DNA from: Flavobacterium sp. SUN052
GTDB lineage: Bacteria; Bacteroidota; Bacteroidia; Flavobacteriales; Flavobacteriaceae
DNA length: 64,000 nt
NCBI RefSeq assembly: GCF_028867935.1
Contig: NZ_JAPQNS010000006.1
Location: forward strand, 1-64,000
Direction: 5' to 3'
A program made the translations under genes and the position numbers. Positions 10,401-17,409 of this stretch are shown piece after piece. The notes under the pieces are model-generated. The model searched no databases. It worked only from the letters and a program-made list of their open reading frames with translations, and had not been told where the DNA came from. Within the stretch, counting starts at the first letter, position 1, and every line of letters begins with the position of its first letter.

Positions 10401-13400
10401 TCGTTGTAGTTGGGTTTGTGCAACCAAACGCGCTTACACAAGAGAATGTGTAGCTGTTTGTTCCGGTATTCGTAGTTGCAATCGTAAACGATGCAAACGT
10501 GCTCGACGTACCAGGATTGTTGATCACACCACCTACTGACGCTGTTCCACCATCTGTACCTGTTGCACCGGCTGTTGCCGTTCCGCTTGTGCCACCAATG
10601 GTGTTGGTGCCAGTTCCTGGATTAGCTACTGTACCAAGTAGACAGTCGGTATTGACTGTTAGAGGGCCGTTGTTCTGGCAGATTGAAACCGAAGCAACAC
10701 CTGCACTTGGAACGAAGATAGGACCACCAACTGCATTAACTGCTGTGAGTGATGGAGGAGTTGGCAGCGGGCGAACAATCTTGGTGATTGTTGTCGATGA
10801 CAGGCTCCGGCATGGTCCCAATACGCAAGTCAATGTATAAGACAGTCCTGTAGAAGACGTAGTTGCTGAAGTACTCAGCAATTGAGCCATCGAGATTACT
10901 CCTGATGAACCCAAGATCTCCAGCGTACTTCCTGCTGTAGAGCAAGCTGCCGTGAGCGAAGCCGATGTCAGCGAAGACGCTGCATTGGTGCTGCTCACTA
11001 AGTTGCTGTTCTGGCAAGCTGTAAATGTACCGGCCAATGTTGGCGAGGCTACACTTGAGCTTACTACAAGAGCAAGAGTAGTTGCCGATGCACTTTGGCA
11101 ACCGTAGATATTTACACAACGGAATGTGAACGTTGTCGTACCAACTGCCGTAGTAGAAACCACGAAAGCAGCATAGGTAACTGACGAAGTACCAGTGGTA
11201 ACGCCAGTGCCAATAGCAACTATGCTACCGTCTTGACCAACTGAGCCACTATTAACTCCTGTTGCTACGTTACCAACACCTGGTGTAGTTGTTGAGTTGA
11301 TTACGCAAGACGTAACAACCGTCAACGACTGATTCTGACAAATCGCTACTGAACCGCTTCCTGCAGCAGGAACTGTTGTAAGCGTTTGCGACATAGCGTC
11401 TGTTACAGTCAAACCGGCGTTAGCTGGCAGATCGCGAACAGTAACTGTCAGCGAAGTTGTCGAGCTAACACAAGTTGGCGTTACACACTGCAAGGTGTAA
11501 GCACGTGAACCAACTGCCGAAGTACTATTCACATCTGCAATCGAAACTGGAGTACCACCACTCGTGATAACCAGCGTACTGCTTGCTGTTGAACAGGCAT
11601 TCGATACGTTCACTGCCAGCGCATTTGAATTTAAACAAGCCGTTTGCGTACCCGTGAAGGTTGGAGCCGCAACACTGCTGTTGACAACTACTGTCAGCGT
11701 CGTTGATATTGGACTAGCACAACCAGCTGCATTAACGCACACAAATGTGTATGTTGTTACACCTGAGTTGGCAGTTCCCAACGAGAACGAAGCAAAAGTG
11801 GTTGATGTACCACCTGTACCCACAGCACCACCCGCCGAAGCAGTTGTTCCGTCGGTACCCGTTGCACCACCTGTACCACCTGGGTTAAGACCACCTAAAC
11901 CATTCGTGCCCGATGCTGAAGTAGCAGCGGTAGCCAGAACGCAAGATGTTGTTACCGACAGCGGCATAGTACCCGTAGCACCCTGGCAAACGACCAGTGT
12001 ACCTGATGTACCGGCTGCTACTACTGGACCACCAGCACTTGGAGTCAGTGATGGAGCAGCTGGGCGAGCAACAATCGTAGTAGAAACTACTGATGTTGAG
12101 CTCACACAAGTTGGCGTTACGCACTGTAGGGTGTAGCTGAATACACCCGCCGTTGCTGAGCTACGCAGAGCCGCCAATGTTGTGATGCCACTTGCACCCG
12201 TTACAACCAAAGAGCTACTTGCTGTTGAGCAGGAAGCTGTCACACCCAGAAGACCTCCTGGTGTTTCGCATCCCGTAACAGACGAAGCGTTTGTTATAGT
12301 TGGACCAGCTGGAGTTTCATTCACCGTTACGACCAGCGTAGTCGTAAGCTGACTGGGGCAACCTAAGGCGTTCACACACACAAACGTGAACGTGCTTACG
12401 CCCGTTGCTGTCGTTGAAATGAGGAAAGAAGCATTCGTGGTAGAAGTTCCCGTAGAAACAACGCCACCACCTACTGCTGTGCCAGACGTACCCGACGTAG
12501 AGCCACCGATAGTATTGCCAGCCGATGTGCTGGTGCTACCTGTTGCAATTAAGCAGTTTGTATTAACCGTCAGAGAAGCTCCCTGGCAGATAGACACGCT
12601 ACCTAATGTACCACCCGCTACGTTGCGATCTGCTATCGTACCATTAACGACAGTCAAATTAGCATTGTCAGGACGTGGATTAACAATCAGTGTATAGGAT
12701 GTAGTAGAGCTACTGCAACCAGCTGTTGTCTGGCATTGGATGCCATAAACATACGTGCCTGAATTAACCGTACCGAGAACCAACGAGTTGCCGGTGATAG
12801 TAGCAGAGCTTGCATCAGGAGTTGGCCGGCTAACGATTGTCGCAGCATTAGTGCCACAACCCGTTGCAAAAACAACATTACCTGAGTTTATACAGGCGAT
12901 AACTGCAGTAGATGCGGTTGGTGCTGCTGCACTGGCGCTTACCGTTACCGTCAGTACAGTGAACTGTGGGCTGATACAGCCTGATGCATTTGCACAGGCA
13001 AACGAGTACGAGAATGTACCCACAGTTGCCGCAGACACCGAGAAGGAGACGAATGTGCTTGAGGTAGCGGTTGAGCTTGCCCCAATACCAACGCCAGCCG
13101 TATTGCTAGCAACAACAGTACCACCAGCCGTAGCGCTTCCACCTGGTGTAACCAGACAGTTTGAGTTAACGATCAGTGGGTTGCTGCTCTGGCAAATCTG
13201 TACAGAACCTGTTCCGCCACCGGCAACAGCCAAATTAGCTGGATTGCCGTTTACGGCCGTGATTGAAGCCAGACCCGGCGAAGGATTCACCGTTACGGAC
13301 AGGCTTGCAATAGCTGTGCTTGAACAACCCGATGTATTTACACAAGAAATGGTGTAAACGTAGGGGCCTGTTGCCGTTGTCGAGAGGTTAGCAGTCGAGA

Positions 13401-15318
13401 TTTGATAAACATCTTGAACAACTCCACCAGCAAGCGTTACCGAAGCACCAACACCAACTGAGCCACCCGGTCCGCTTACTTGCGTAATTGGATTGGTTGC
13501 GCCCGCGGTTGTGCTTGAAGTGACACAGCCCAATACCGACAACGATAGTGGTGTACTCTGACATACCGTAATTGCACTACCACTTGAGGCAGTAGCTGCA
13601 TTAACGGTAAGCGAGTTCAACGCTGAAGTTGAGTACGCAACGGCTACCGTCGGACCATTTGCTGGCCGGGGGTTAACCGTCAACGTGTAGTTTACAGGTA
13701 AGCTTGGACATACAGGTGAGCCTGGAATAGAACAAGAAACCGTAAATGTCTGGGACCCACTGGCTGTTGCGCTCGCTGTAAGCGAAAAGCTTATAGTGGT
13801 AGCATTACTTCCTGGGGAGAGCGTAGGTGTACCAAACAACGAGCTTGACGTAGGCGTTGCATTTATTATACTACCAGCAGGACAGTTGACAGTAGCAGTC
13901 AATGACTGACCCTGACACAACTGAATATTCTGTCCGGCAAATGTGGCCGCTGTTCCAGAACCTGGCAACGTGCTACCCACAATAGTTGCTGAGTTAGGCG
14001 TTGGCAGTACTGTCAGTGTGAAGCTGGCCACCGATGTACTTGAACAACCCAACGAGTTGTAGCAGGCTACCTGATAGCCACTCGTACCCGTAGCAGACGT
14101 TGAAAGTGCATACGACGTAATACCATTCGCAACCGTAATCTGTGAACCATTGGACGAGGTTATAATAACATAACCTGGAGCAACCAATACGGACGTTGAT
14201 GTCCCTCCTGTACTACCCCCACCTGTAACGGCAGCACAACCACTCAGGCTCAAGGTGAGCGTTGAGTTTTGGCAAACCGAAACAGAGCCATTTGGCGCAA
14301 GTACAGCAGATGCAGATGTTGCGTTGGCTGTGCCAATACTAGCGCCAGCTGAGACCAGTGTAATTGCCGGGCCATTAGATGGCAAAGCTACTACAGAGTA
14401 AGAAGTAGTGGCAACCGATGTACAACCCGTTGAACCAGTCAGCGTGTACGAAACCGTAAAGGTGCCGTCTGGAGAAAACGCAGAAGGGGTTGTAGTGCTG
14501 GCAAATGGTGATACAGTGCTTGTGCCTGGAGTAGCACCCGCAATTACTGCTGACACAGCATTAGTACCCGAAACTGAGAACGAAACCGGTGATCCGGCGC
14601 AAACCGGATTAGGCGAAGCTACTACGGTGCCCGTAGGGGCAGCTGTAACATTGGAGCTTGCGCTTGCGCTATAAGCACAACCGTCAGCATTATTTCCAGT
14701 AAAAGTGAACGCTTGCGCTCCTACCAAAGAAGGAGTCAACGTTACTGTTGCAGGAGGTCCTGCCGCAAAGGCAGACGCAGAGTAAGCAGCCGTTGATGTT
14801 GGGCCATTAGCCGATGCGACAGCTGCCCCACCGGTAGAAGGAGCGAGAGTAAATGACACCGCTGTACTCGGACAAGCCGCTGGTGGAGCTATTGCACTTA
14901 CAATAGCTTCAGGATACAATGGGAAAGGAACTAGGCCTGTTGAACCATCGTCTCCCCGATACCTGATCTGTAGTCCATTTAAATCAAAGCTTGCCGAAGG
15001 CGGCACCTGGTATTGATACGTAAATGGGAAGGCAGATACCGTTACTATGGTTGGAGTTCCAACCGAAGGTGTGATAGTGTAGGAAACAGCATTTGTTCCA
15101 GCACTAACAGTAGGGACAATTGTAATCAGACGATTGGCACATACAAAACCTGGGTTTGTATTACCCCCGTTCTGAATGCTTATGCCTGATACAGCAACGG
15201 TTGTTGCCTTGTCCTTCTTCGGAGTCCCTCCACCTGTGTCTGCTACCGCCAATCCGAATCCACCCAGCAGCAAAAGCAACAGGGGTATGATCCTGGCAAT
15301 AAATAATCGTGATGACAT
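4453..15318 (-). CDS. Giant cysteine-module secreted surface protein with T9SS sorting domain
   Basis: About 3,621 residues. The ATG at 15318 starts a clean signal peptide (MSSRLFIARIIP, then six Leu, ending near LAVAD); the longer frame begins with TTG five codons earlier. Most of the protein is some 23-24 degenerate modules of about 90-150 residues. Each has a CQ-x(9-13)-C pair, as in ITVCQNSPISLTVTGC, then a Ser/Thr/Gly-rich stretch, then a C-x(4-7)-GC pair and a strand ending in VTVNP. Next come Ig/PKD-like segments with SYVWNNG and SSYTWSTG. Three repeats of about 100 residues (nt 4743-5775) and a C-terminal sorting domain ending KTVKVVRQ complete it. It is likely exported by T9SS and anchored or released as an adhesin or matrix protein. 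Thr, Ser and Gly dominate; Lys and Arg are scarce. No catalytic domain is seen. Function is inference. Confidence 0.9.
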   Translation of the reverse strand: MSSRLFIARIIPLLLLLLGGFGLAVADTGGGTPKKDKATTVAVSGISIQNGGNTNPGFVCANRLITIVPTVSAGTNAVSYTITPSVGTPTIVTVSAFPFTYQYQVPPSASFDLNGLQIRYRGDDGSTGLVPFPLYPEAIVSAIAPPAACPSTAVSFTLAPSTGGAAVASANGPTSTAAYSASAFAAGPPATVTLTPSLVGAQAFTFTGNNADGCAYSASASSNVTAAPTGTVVASPNPVCAGSPVSFSVSGTNAVSAVIAGATPGTSTVSPFASTTTPSAFSPDGTFTVSYTLTGSTGCTSVATTSYSVVALPSNGPAITLVSAGASIGTANATSASAVLAPNGSVSVCQNSTLTLSLSGCAAVTGGGSTGGTSTSVLVAPGYVIITSSNGSQITVANGITSYALSTSATGTSGYQVACYNSLGCSSTSVASFTLTVLPTPNSATIVGSTLPGSGTAATFAGQNIQLCQGQSLTATVNCPAGSIINATPTSSSLFGTPTLSPGSNATTISFSLTASATASGSQTFTVSCSIPGSPVCPSLPVNYTLTVNPRPANGPTVAVAYSTSALNSLTVNAATASSGSAITVCQSTPLSLSVLGCVTSSTTAGATNPITQVSGPGGSVGVGASVTLAGGVVQDVYQISTANLSTTATGPYVYTISCVNTSGCSSTAIASLSVTVNPSPGLASITAVNGNPANLAVAGGGTGSVQICQSSNPLIVNSNCLVTPGGSATAGGTVVASNTAGVGIGASSTATSSTFVSFSVSAATVGTFSYSFACANASGCISPQFTVLTVTVSASAAAPTASTAVIACINSGNVVFATGCGTNAATIVSRPTPDASSATITGNSLVLGTVNSGTYVYGIQCQTTAGCSSSTTSYTLIVNPRPDNANLTVVNGTIADRNVAGGTLGSVSICQGASLTVNTNCLIATGSTSTSAGNTIGGSTSGTSGTAVGGGVVSTGTSTTNASFLISTTATGVSTFTFVCVNALGCPSQLTTTLVVTVNETPAGPTITNASSVTGCETPGGLLGVTASCSTASSSLVVTGASGITTLAALRSSATAGVFSYTLQCVTPTCVSSTSVVSTTIVARPAAPSLTPSAGGPVVAAGTSGTLVVCQGATGTMPLSVTTSCVLATAATSASGTNGLGGLNPGGTGGATGTDGTTASAGGAVGTGGTSTTFASFSLGTANSGVTTYTFVCVNAAGCASPISTTLTVVVNSSVAAPTFTGTQTACLNSNALAVNVSNACSTASSTLVITSGGTPVSIADVNSTSAVGSRAYTLQCVTPTCVSSTTSLTVTVRDLPANAGLTVTDAMSQTLTTVPAAGSGSVAICQNQSLTVVTSCVINSTTTPGVGNVATGVNSGSVGQDGSIVAIGTGVTTGTSSVTYAAFVVSTTAVGTTTFTFRCVNIYGCQSASATTLALVVSSSVASPTLAGTFTACQNSNLVSSTNAASSLTSASLTAACSTAGSTLEILGSSGVISMAQLLSTSATTSSTGLSYTLTCVLGPCRSLSSTTITKIVRPLPTPPSLTAVNAVGGPIFVPSAGVASVSICQNNGPLTVNTDCLLGTVANPGTGTNTIGGTSGTATAGATGTDGGTASVGGVINNPGTSSTFASFTIATTNTGTNSYTFSCVSAFGCTNPTTTTLTVTVNQSASAPTSVVASQTVCQSASLAVTPTCAVGTPVFSGAQLFTGASLTVNTGTAGTFTYSVLCRTAAGCVSSSVPFTVVVNGTPNNAALVVTAGSQTVPVAGGTSGAITICEGTAISGLVTGCPTTSGTTGGASASISGSGQISVGGSSPVSSTSSTNTFTIPGSLTAGVYNYTIACTSVAGSATCVSPQTTSLVVTVNGAPVSPTATYASAGLGGTTGTITPSTGNPASITVCQNMATSLTVIGCNAANPGSTNTLPGQTNGSAVLGGSQVIGSSANNSFFTIANANTGVFQYTVVCTNPATGCTSLTPLILNVTVNPTPDPATIGGGVSTATATTVCQLSPLTATITCPTGSTVAFSPAAQSISGSTYTISTTAVGTVTYSVTCISTSGACPSTVRTFVVTVNPIPVNAGLTVSPATLGGVSGTSLVAAGGGASMTVCQNSPISLTVTGCATIDTPGSTSTAPGGGTSGGANFGGTQVTPGTTGVNVFSLPNAVTGTFVYTANCTNSFGCSSSAVTSLTVTVNSLPVNPVASNTVVACETTSGILTIPTGCGTSPSTVTAVVTGSTALTSNGGLTSTNTYTISTAGLGGAVRSGTLTIFCRNVATGCVSTSTSTVNVTINPAPNNASLTAVGTSVVLGTTVIPASGPGAITVCQGSSLTVNTNCLIGTNPTTNTGNSLTGVNGGSIVGSAGSNTLVGVGNVVTSAGSTSVYASYLVGTSITGVSTFTFNCVSTAGCSSLQSTTLAVTVQEQPGNPVPTASQGVLPNLVVCEGGSGSALTITSGCTPSSSVTAVFTIPSTLASRATVTGNSLVISTSGLNGTAVTGSISVFCRNVSTSCVSAASSSISLTINPAPNGPTAATIGAGNPVFATTSSLTICQGQPVSLTVDGCQTPTGSGGATSIGGSGSGFVFTGTGFTFTPTGPTTSTALVTDGNLQQGIYTFEVKCKSATTMCESLTGNRSFTLVVTGQPSAVASTGFAPTCSGTTVTGTLGCSTGTLSAGYRLTNGTGPFTALSAGNVTLAGPAGNYSVTAVCSTGGACLGTILSFTVNNQVSTPAPLTVRTVQNAICLGQSTTLVAGCQTAGSTAIWYLTGTNTVVSGTALGATSLLVSPLQQGQYSYQAVCTDPAFACASAPSTAILLDVLPGVNSLPTISAQPNPTVAGAPVTLTGAGCTGTTIFYIQGTNTEVGRGTTGLVSVTVNPQVTTIYDAVCSNGQCTSNRTTGVQVFVTPCNFVATVTPSSAVICATGGSVVLTASGGVSYVWNNGANTQQITVSAAGIYNVVVTSAQGCTALASATITTGTAPSPTITGNTTIFAGQSTTLTAGGGGLYAWNGPGLAPNAGGASQVVNQAGTYVVTVTSPTGCTASANVTVTVSALPGAPTVTPTATVAPNAPLQACVGQTIQLVASCPTGSTPRFKMGAITNDASTQNVSSASAGLVTYQVVCVAAGNEGPATAASINFNAVPTVQILQTGVLCSNQPSSVTLSATGASSYTWSTGQVAQSIVVNAVGMYSVNGSNAAGCVGTATQTVSATTCGAATVLAITGATIDCVNGNVTIAVTGGNANQKFYSIGGVQYSASNPVALDPAFQNNPANSFIQVFVRQVNDQQTGFDVAGPFQFNFRAVCPIVTPPVQPTVVQPTTCGSPTNTIGQTLVVTGVTDINCLNGSFRVLTTGGTGQAIDFSVIVGLSNADPNNCVRRVDNGEQLAAINNPNSSIGVFRIDVKQNGVMTAPFFFDFKAFCTSTPSTGTPSGTGGGTTPPATTTPPATTTASPVATGCGSPANTVGQPLTITGVDQVNCAAGTFRILTTGGSGQPINYANIVGLSNTDPYNCTRTLDNPDLIRQVNNPSSTIDPFNLKVMNVGGSASNTFVFNMKQVCTGVARVVRTEGTGSLDVTVLGNPTLGESVEVEVRGAEGQALQLRLVDAMGAAISEKSVEKAGTVERQTIGLGRSAGMYFLQVTTPDKTKTVKVVRQ
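4743..5775 (-). repeat. Three C-terminal cysteine-bounded domains of the giant protein
   Basis: Three protein-level repeats lie at about nt 5505-5775, 5155-5453 and 4743-5043. Each starts with CG, has a hydrophobic strand and a second Cys (TGVTDINCLNGSF, TGVDQVNCAAGTF, TGATIDCVNGN), then a GG-x-G or GGN turn (LTTGGTGQAIDF, LTTGGSGQPINY), and ends in Phe/Met-x-x-x-Cys. The last two are the closest to each other. The same layout forms the separate protein at 17410-18351. Confidence 0.7.
6950..14300 (-). repeat. Array of about 23 four-cysteine modules in the giant gene
   Basis: Coding repeats, recognisable in protein by the recurring CQ pair (for example VSICQGASLTVNTNC, VAICQNQSLTVVTSC, ITVCQGSSLTVNTNC) and the closing C-x(4-7)-GC pair followed by a beta strand and an Asn-Pro linker. 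A few modules have CE, CI or CL in place of CQ. Some neighbouring units look close enough to have arisen by duplication. Boundaries are approximate because they were read by eye. Confidence 0.7.
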
Positions 15319-15946
15319 AGAGGTTTTTTTCAAATTGAAAATTTGTTTGTCATTGTTAAATCAAAATACCAAACGATAATGGCGTGGAGCCAAAGGGATT
15401 TCGGTTGGTTTACCAGCCCATTGAAATAAAGGGGCCGTTACGGTCGGCGGTTGCCATAGGCATTGACAGAAGTAGCTGTCACTCTTACGTTTACATAGTG
15501 AATGCGGTGTAGGCGTGCGTCGGGTTAAGTCATAGGCAGTTTAATGAGGGTTAATGGTAAAACATTCAATGCAGACATAAGGATGCACAACAAGCTCGCC
15601 TGAAAACAGAAGCATATCTTAGTTTTTAGCAGACATGATTGGGCAATATCCACGCATTAAGATGCAAATAAAAAAAAAGACTTTGATTTGTTAGCTACTT
15701 TGACTGGCAGGTTTAAAAAAAATTAATTTGGACTAGCAATAATAATCATAGTCTATCGTTATAGTATAATTATCATTATTTTATGAAAACTCACCTAATA
15801 CAAGTACTATTTTCGATAAAACGGTTATTTGTAAATTTGCATTTATTTAATAATAGTTTATGTAACTATGGATTAACTATGCATGTGTAATGCACTTATA
15901 GGTATACATTAGATTTATTTATTGATAGTTTTTTTCTGTTTGTCGG
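15319..15946. other. AT-rich non-coding region upstream of the giant gene
   Basis: About 630 bp with no convincing gene on either strand. The part nearest the giant gene (15319-15420) must hold its promoter. On the minus strand it contains CCCTTTGG followed about 20 bp later by TTATCGTTTGG, a poor match to the -33/-7 pattern. The stretch from about 15640 to 15940 is strongly AT-rich with long A or T runs. I see no DnaA-box cluster, tRNA or repeat array in it. Confidence 0.5.
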
Positions 15947-16022
15947 GAAACAGAGGGGTTAAAAAGAAGGGAGGTTATGGTCCAAATTCCATAACCTCCC
16001 TTCTTTTTAACCCCTCTGTTTC
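15947..16022. repeat. Perfect 34-bp inverted repeat
   Basis: The arms at 15947-15980 and 15989-16022 are exact reverse complements, separated by only 8 bases (TCCAAATT). The left arm begins GAAACAGAGGGG and ends GGAGGTTATGG. The arms carry A-rich and T-rich runs but no terminal U tract. It lies just past the stop of the thioredoxin-like gene and may serve as that operon's terminator, but a stem this long and exact is more than a terminator needs. It shares its last five bases with the palindrome at 16018-16043. Confidence 0.95.
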
Positions 16023-16043
16023 GAACTGCTAGCAGTTCGAAAC
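16018..16043. repeat. Perfect 26-bp palindrome with no spacer
   Basis: GTTTCGAACTGCT is followed directly by its reverse complement AGCAGTTCGAAAC. It ends 5 bp before the stop codon of the thioredoxin-like gene. The first five bases (GTTTC) belong also to the right arm of the 34-bp inverted repeat. The two structures therefore compete for that sequence if extruded or transcribed together. Confidence 0.95.
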
Positions 16044-16048
16044 ATTAT

Positions 16049-17374
16049 TTAGATTCCATTCATTTTTTCGATTAGATCTTTATACCGCTTTGTATCGGCT
16101 TTGGCGGTTTGAGCTAAAGCGAGTGCTTTTTGGGCTGCTGATTTAGCATTGTCTTTTTGACCAATCCGGCGAAAAGCTTCAGCTCGTTCTGCCTGTAGTT
16201 CGGCTTGCTGGGCAGGTGTAGGCTTACCAACAGCTAGTGCTTTGTCTATCCAACGGATAAGACTTGGAGCGTCTACTGTATCGGGACTCTTGGTATTGAA
16301 ATAGTTTGCGATAAAACTGTACTCGGGTATCGATAGCTTGTTTTGCTCAACAAGGCTATCTAATCGGGCTACAGCACTAGAAGTGGTTTTCTCGCGAAAG
16401 TAAGCATTAATTTCAGGGATCACAGTTCGGTTGGCGGCAAGGCGGGGGTCAAGGCCAATCTTTACCATCATCTGCCGAACCTGTTTTACTTTCTCTGAAC
16501 TATACGCATTACCACGCGGGCTGTAGAGCGACGACATAATAAGACCGTCAGCAAGGTTAATTGGGGCGGGCAGATTGGCCGTAGGGTTCTCGTACTTCTT
16601 ATACATGCCAATATTATTGATGAGATGCTGCGTCAGTGGGTTGTCTACATCCATCATCAGCTTAAACAGCACCAAGTAAGCGGTTTGGCTACCATAAAAA
16701 TCAGCAGGCTGTTGTTTTACATAATCTTCCAAAACCCGGATGTTAGTCGTGGTGTCGCGGGTGATTTTGGAAAAGTAACCATAGTCGATTAGGAAGTTTG
16801 GGTCACGCTCGCCGTTTTGGTAGCGGGCTGCATAGTTACTTCCCTGATACGTGGGGTTGGCAGCTACAGTACCAATATTTATGACATCATCGGCCGCAGG
16901 ATTAGTACTACCCACGTGGGCGATCTTACCCTCTGGGGTAAAGTACAAAAACATGGGGAGAGATGGAATATATACCTTCTGTTTCTCCAGCCAAGCCTGC
17001 GTCGCTTTTTCCTCCAAGGGCAGGCGGGCATTCAAAAAGGTTTGGTTGTAGAAAGTACCAACTTTCTTCTCCGATAGAATCGGTATGAAACTCTGACAAA
17101 CGTGGCAGCTTGGCGAATAGATTTCGACAAAGATGGGTTTGTTCTGCTGCTTGGCCTGCTCAAAAACCTGTTCGATGGATAACTTACTAAAGTTGATGCC
17201 ACCGGGCTTTATGTGCATATCGCCCTCGTGGCTGGCGGCTGGTTTGGCCGGAACCGTCTTAATTATAGTTTTGGTCGTTACTGCTTTTTTGGCAGGTTGC
17301 TGAGCCAGTGTTGGGCCAGCTATGAATAGCGAAAGCCCTACAAACAGACGAGTTAACTGGTGGTTGGTATTCAT
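16049..17374 (-). CDS. Secreted thioredoxin-fold protein with CHVC motif
   Basis: 441 residues from the ATG at 17374. That start gives a signal peptide (MNTNHQLTRLFVGLSLF, cleaved near LAQ); the longer frame to 17425 would overlap the upstream gene and bury the signal. After a Lys/Pro/Ala linker, a thioredoxin-like domain (about residues 60-190) carries FVEIYSPSCHVCQSF with a CxxC pair at residues 90 and 93. The remaining 250 residues are mostly helical, ending in a TPR-like tract rich in Ala, Lys and Gln. The redox motif suggests thiol-disulfide exchange in the periplasm. The gene is the last of a minus-strand run (proteases, triple-domain protein, this gene) and precedes the gene for a protein with about a hundred cysteines. 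Disulfide handling for that protein is inference. Confidence 0.8.
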   Translation of the reverse strand: MNTNHQLTRLFVGLSLFIAGPTLAQQPAKKAVTTKTIIKTVPAKPAASHEGDMHIKPGGINFSKLSIEQVFEQAKQQNKPIFVEIYSPSCHVCQSFIPILSEKKVGTFYNQTFLNARLPLEEKATQAWLEKQKVYIPSLPMFLYFTPEGKIAHVGSTNPAADDVINIGTVAANPTYQGSNYAARYQNGERDPNFLIDYGYFSKITRDTTTNIRVLEDYVKQQPADFYGSQTAYLVLFKLMMDVDNPLTQHLINNIGMYKKYENPTANLPAPINLADGLIMSSLYSPRGNAYSSEKVKQVRQMMVKIGLDPRLAANRTVIPEINAYFREKTTSSAVARLDSLVEQNKLSIPEYSFIANYFNTKSPDTVDAPSLIRWIDKALAVGKPTPAQQAELQAERAEAFRRIGQKDNAKSAAQKALALAQTAKADTKRYKDLIEKMNGI

Positions 17375-17409
17375 AGTATTGGTGAGTACACTAGCAGTAA
17401 AAGCAGTGA

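Noticed and set aside
8300..13357. Long plus-strand open frames (such as 8300-8884, 11564-12136 and 12755-13357) opposite the giant gene
   Set aside because: They are rich in Val, Pro, Thr and Leu because they mirror the Thr/Gly/Ser-rich repeats of the giant protein, and show no family features or upstream signals.
15640..15946. Replication origin
   Set aside because: The stretch is AT-rich but shows no cluster of DnaA boxes and has no dnaA, dnaN or similar neighbour.
15947..16043. Insertion sequence or MITE with terminal repeats
   Set aside because: The arms are only 8 bases apart and there is no internal segment or target-site duplication, so it was listed as an inverted repeat only.
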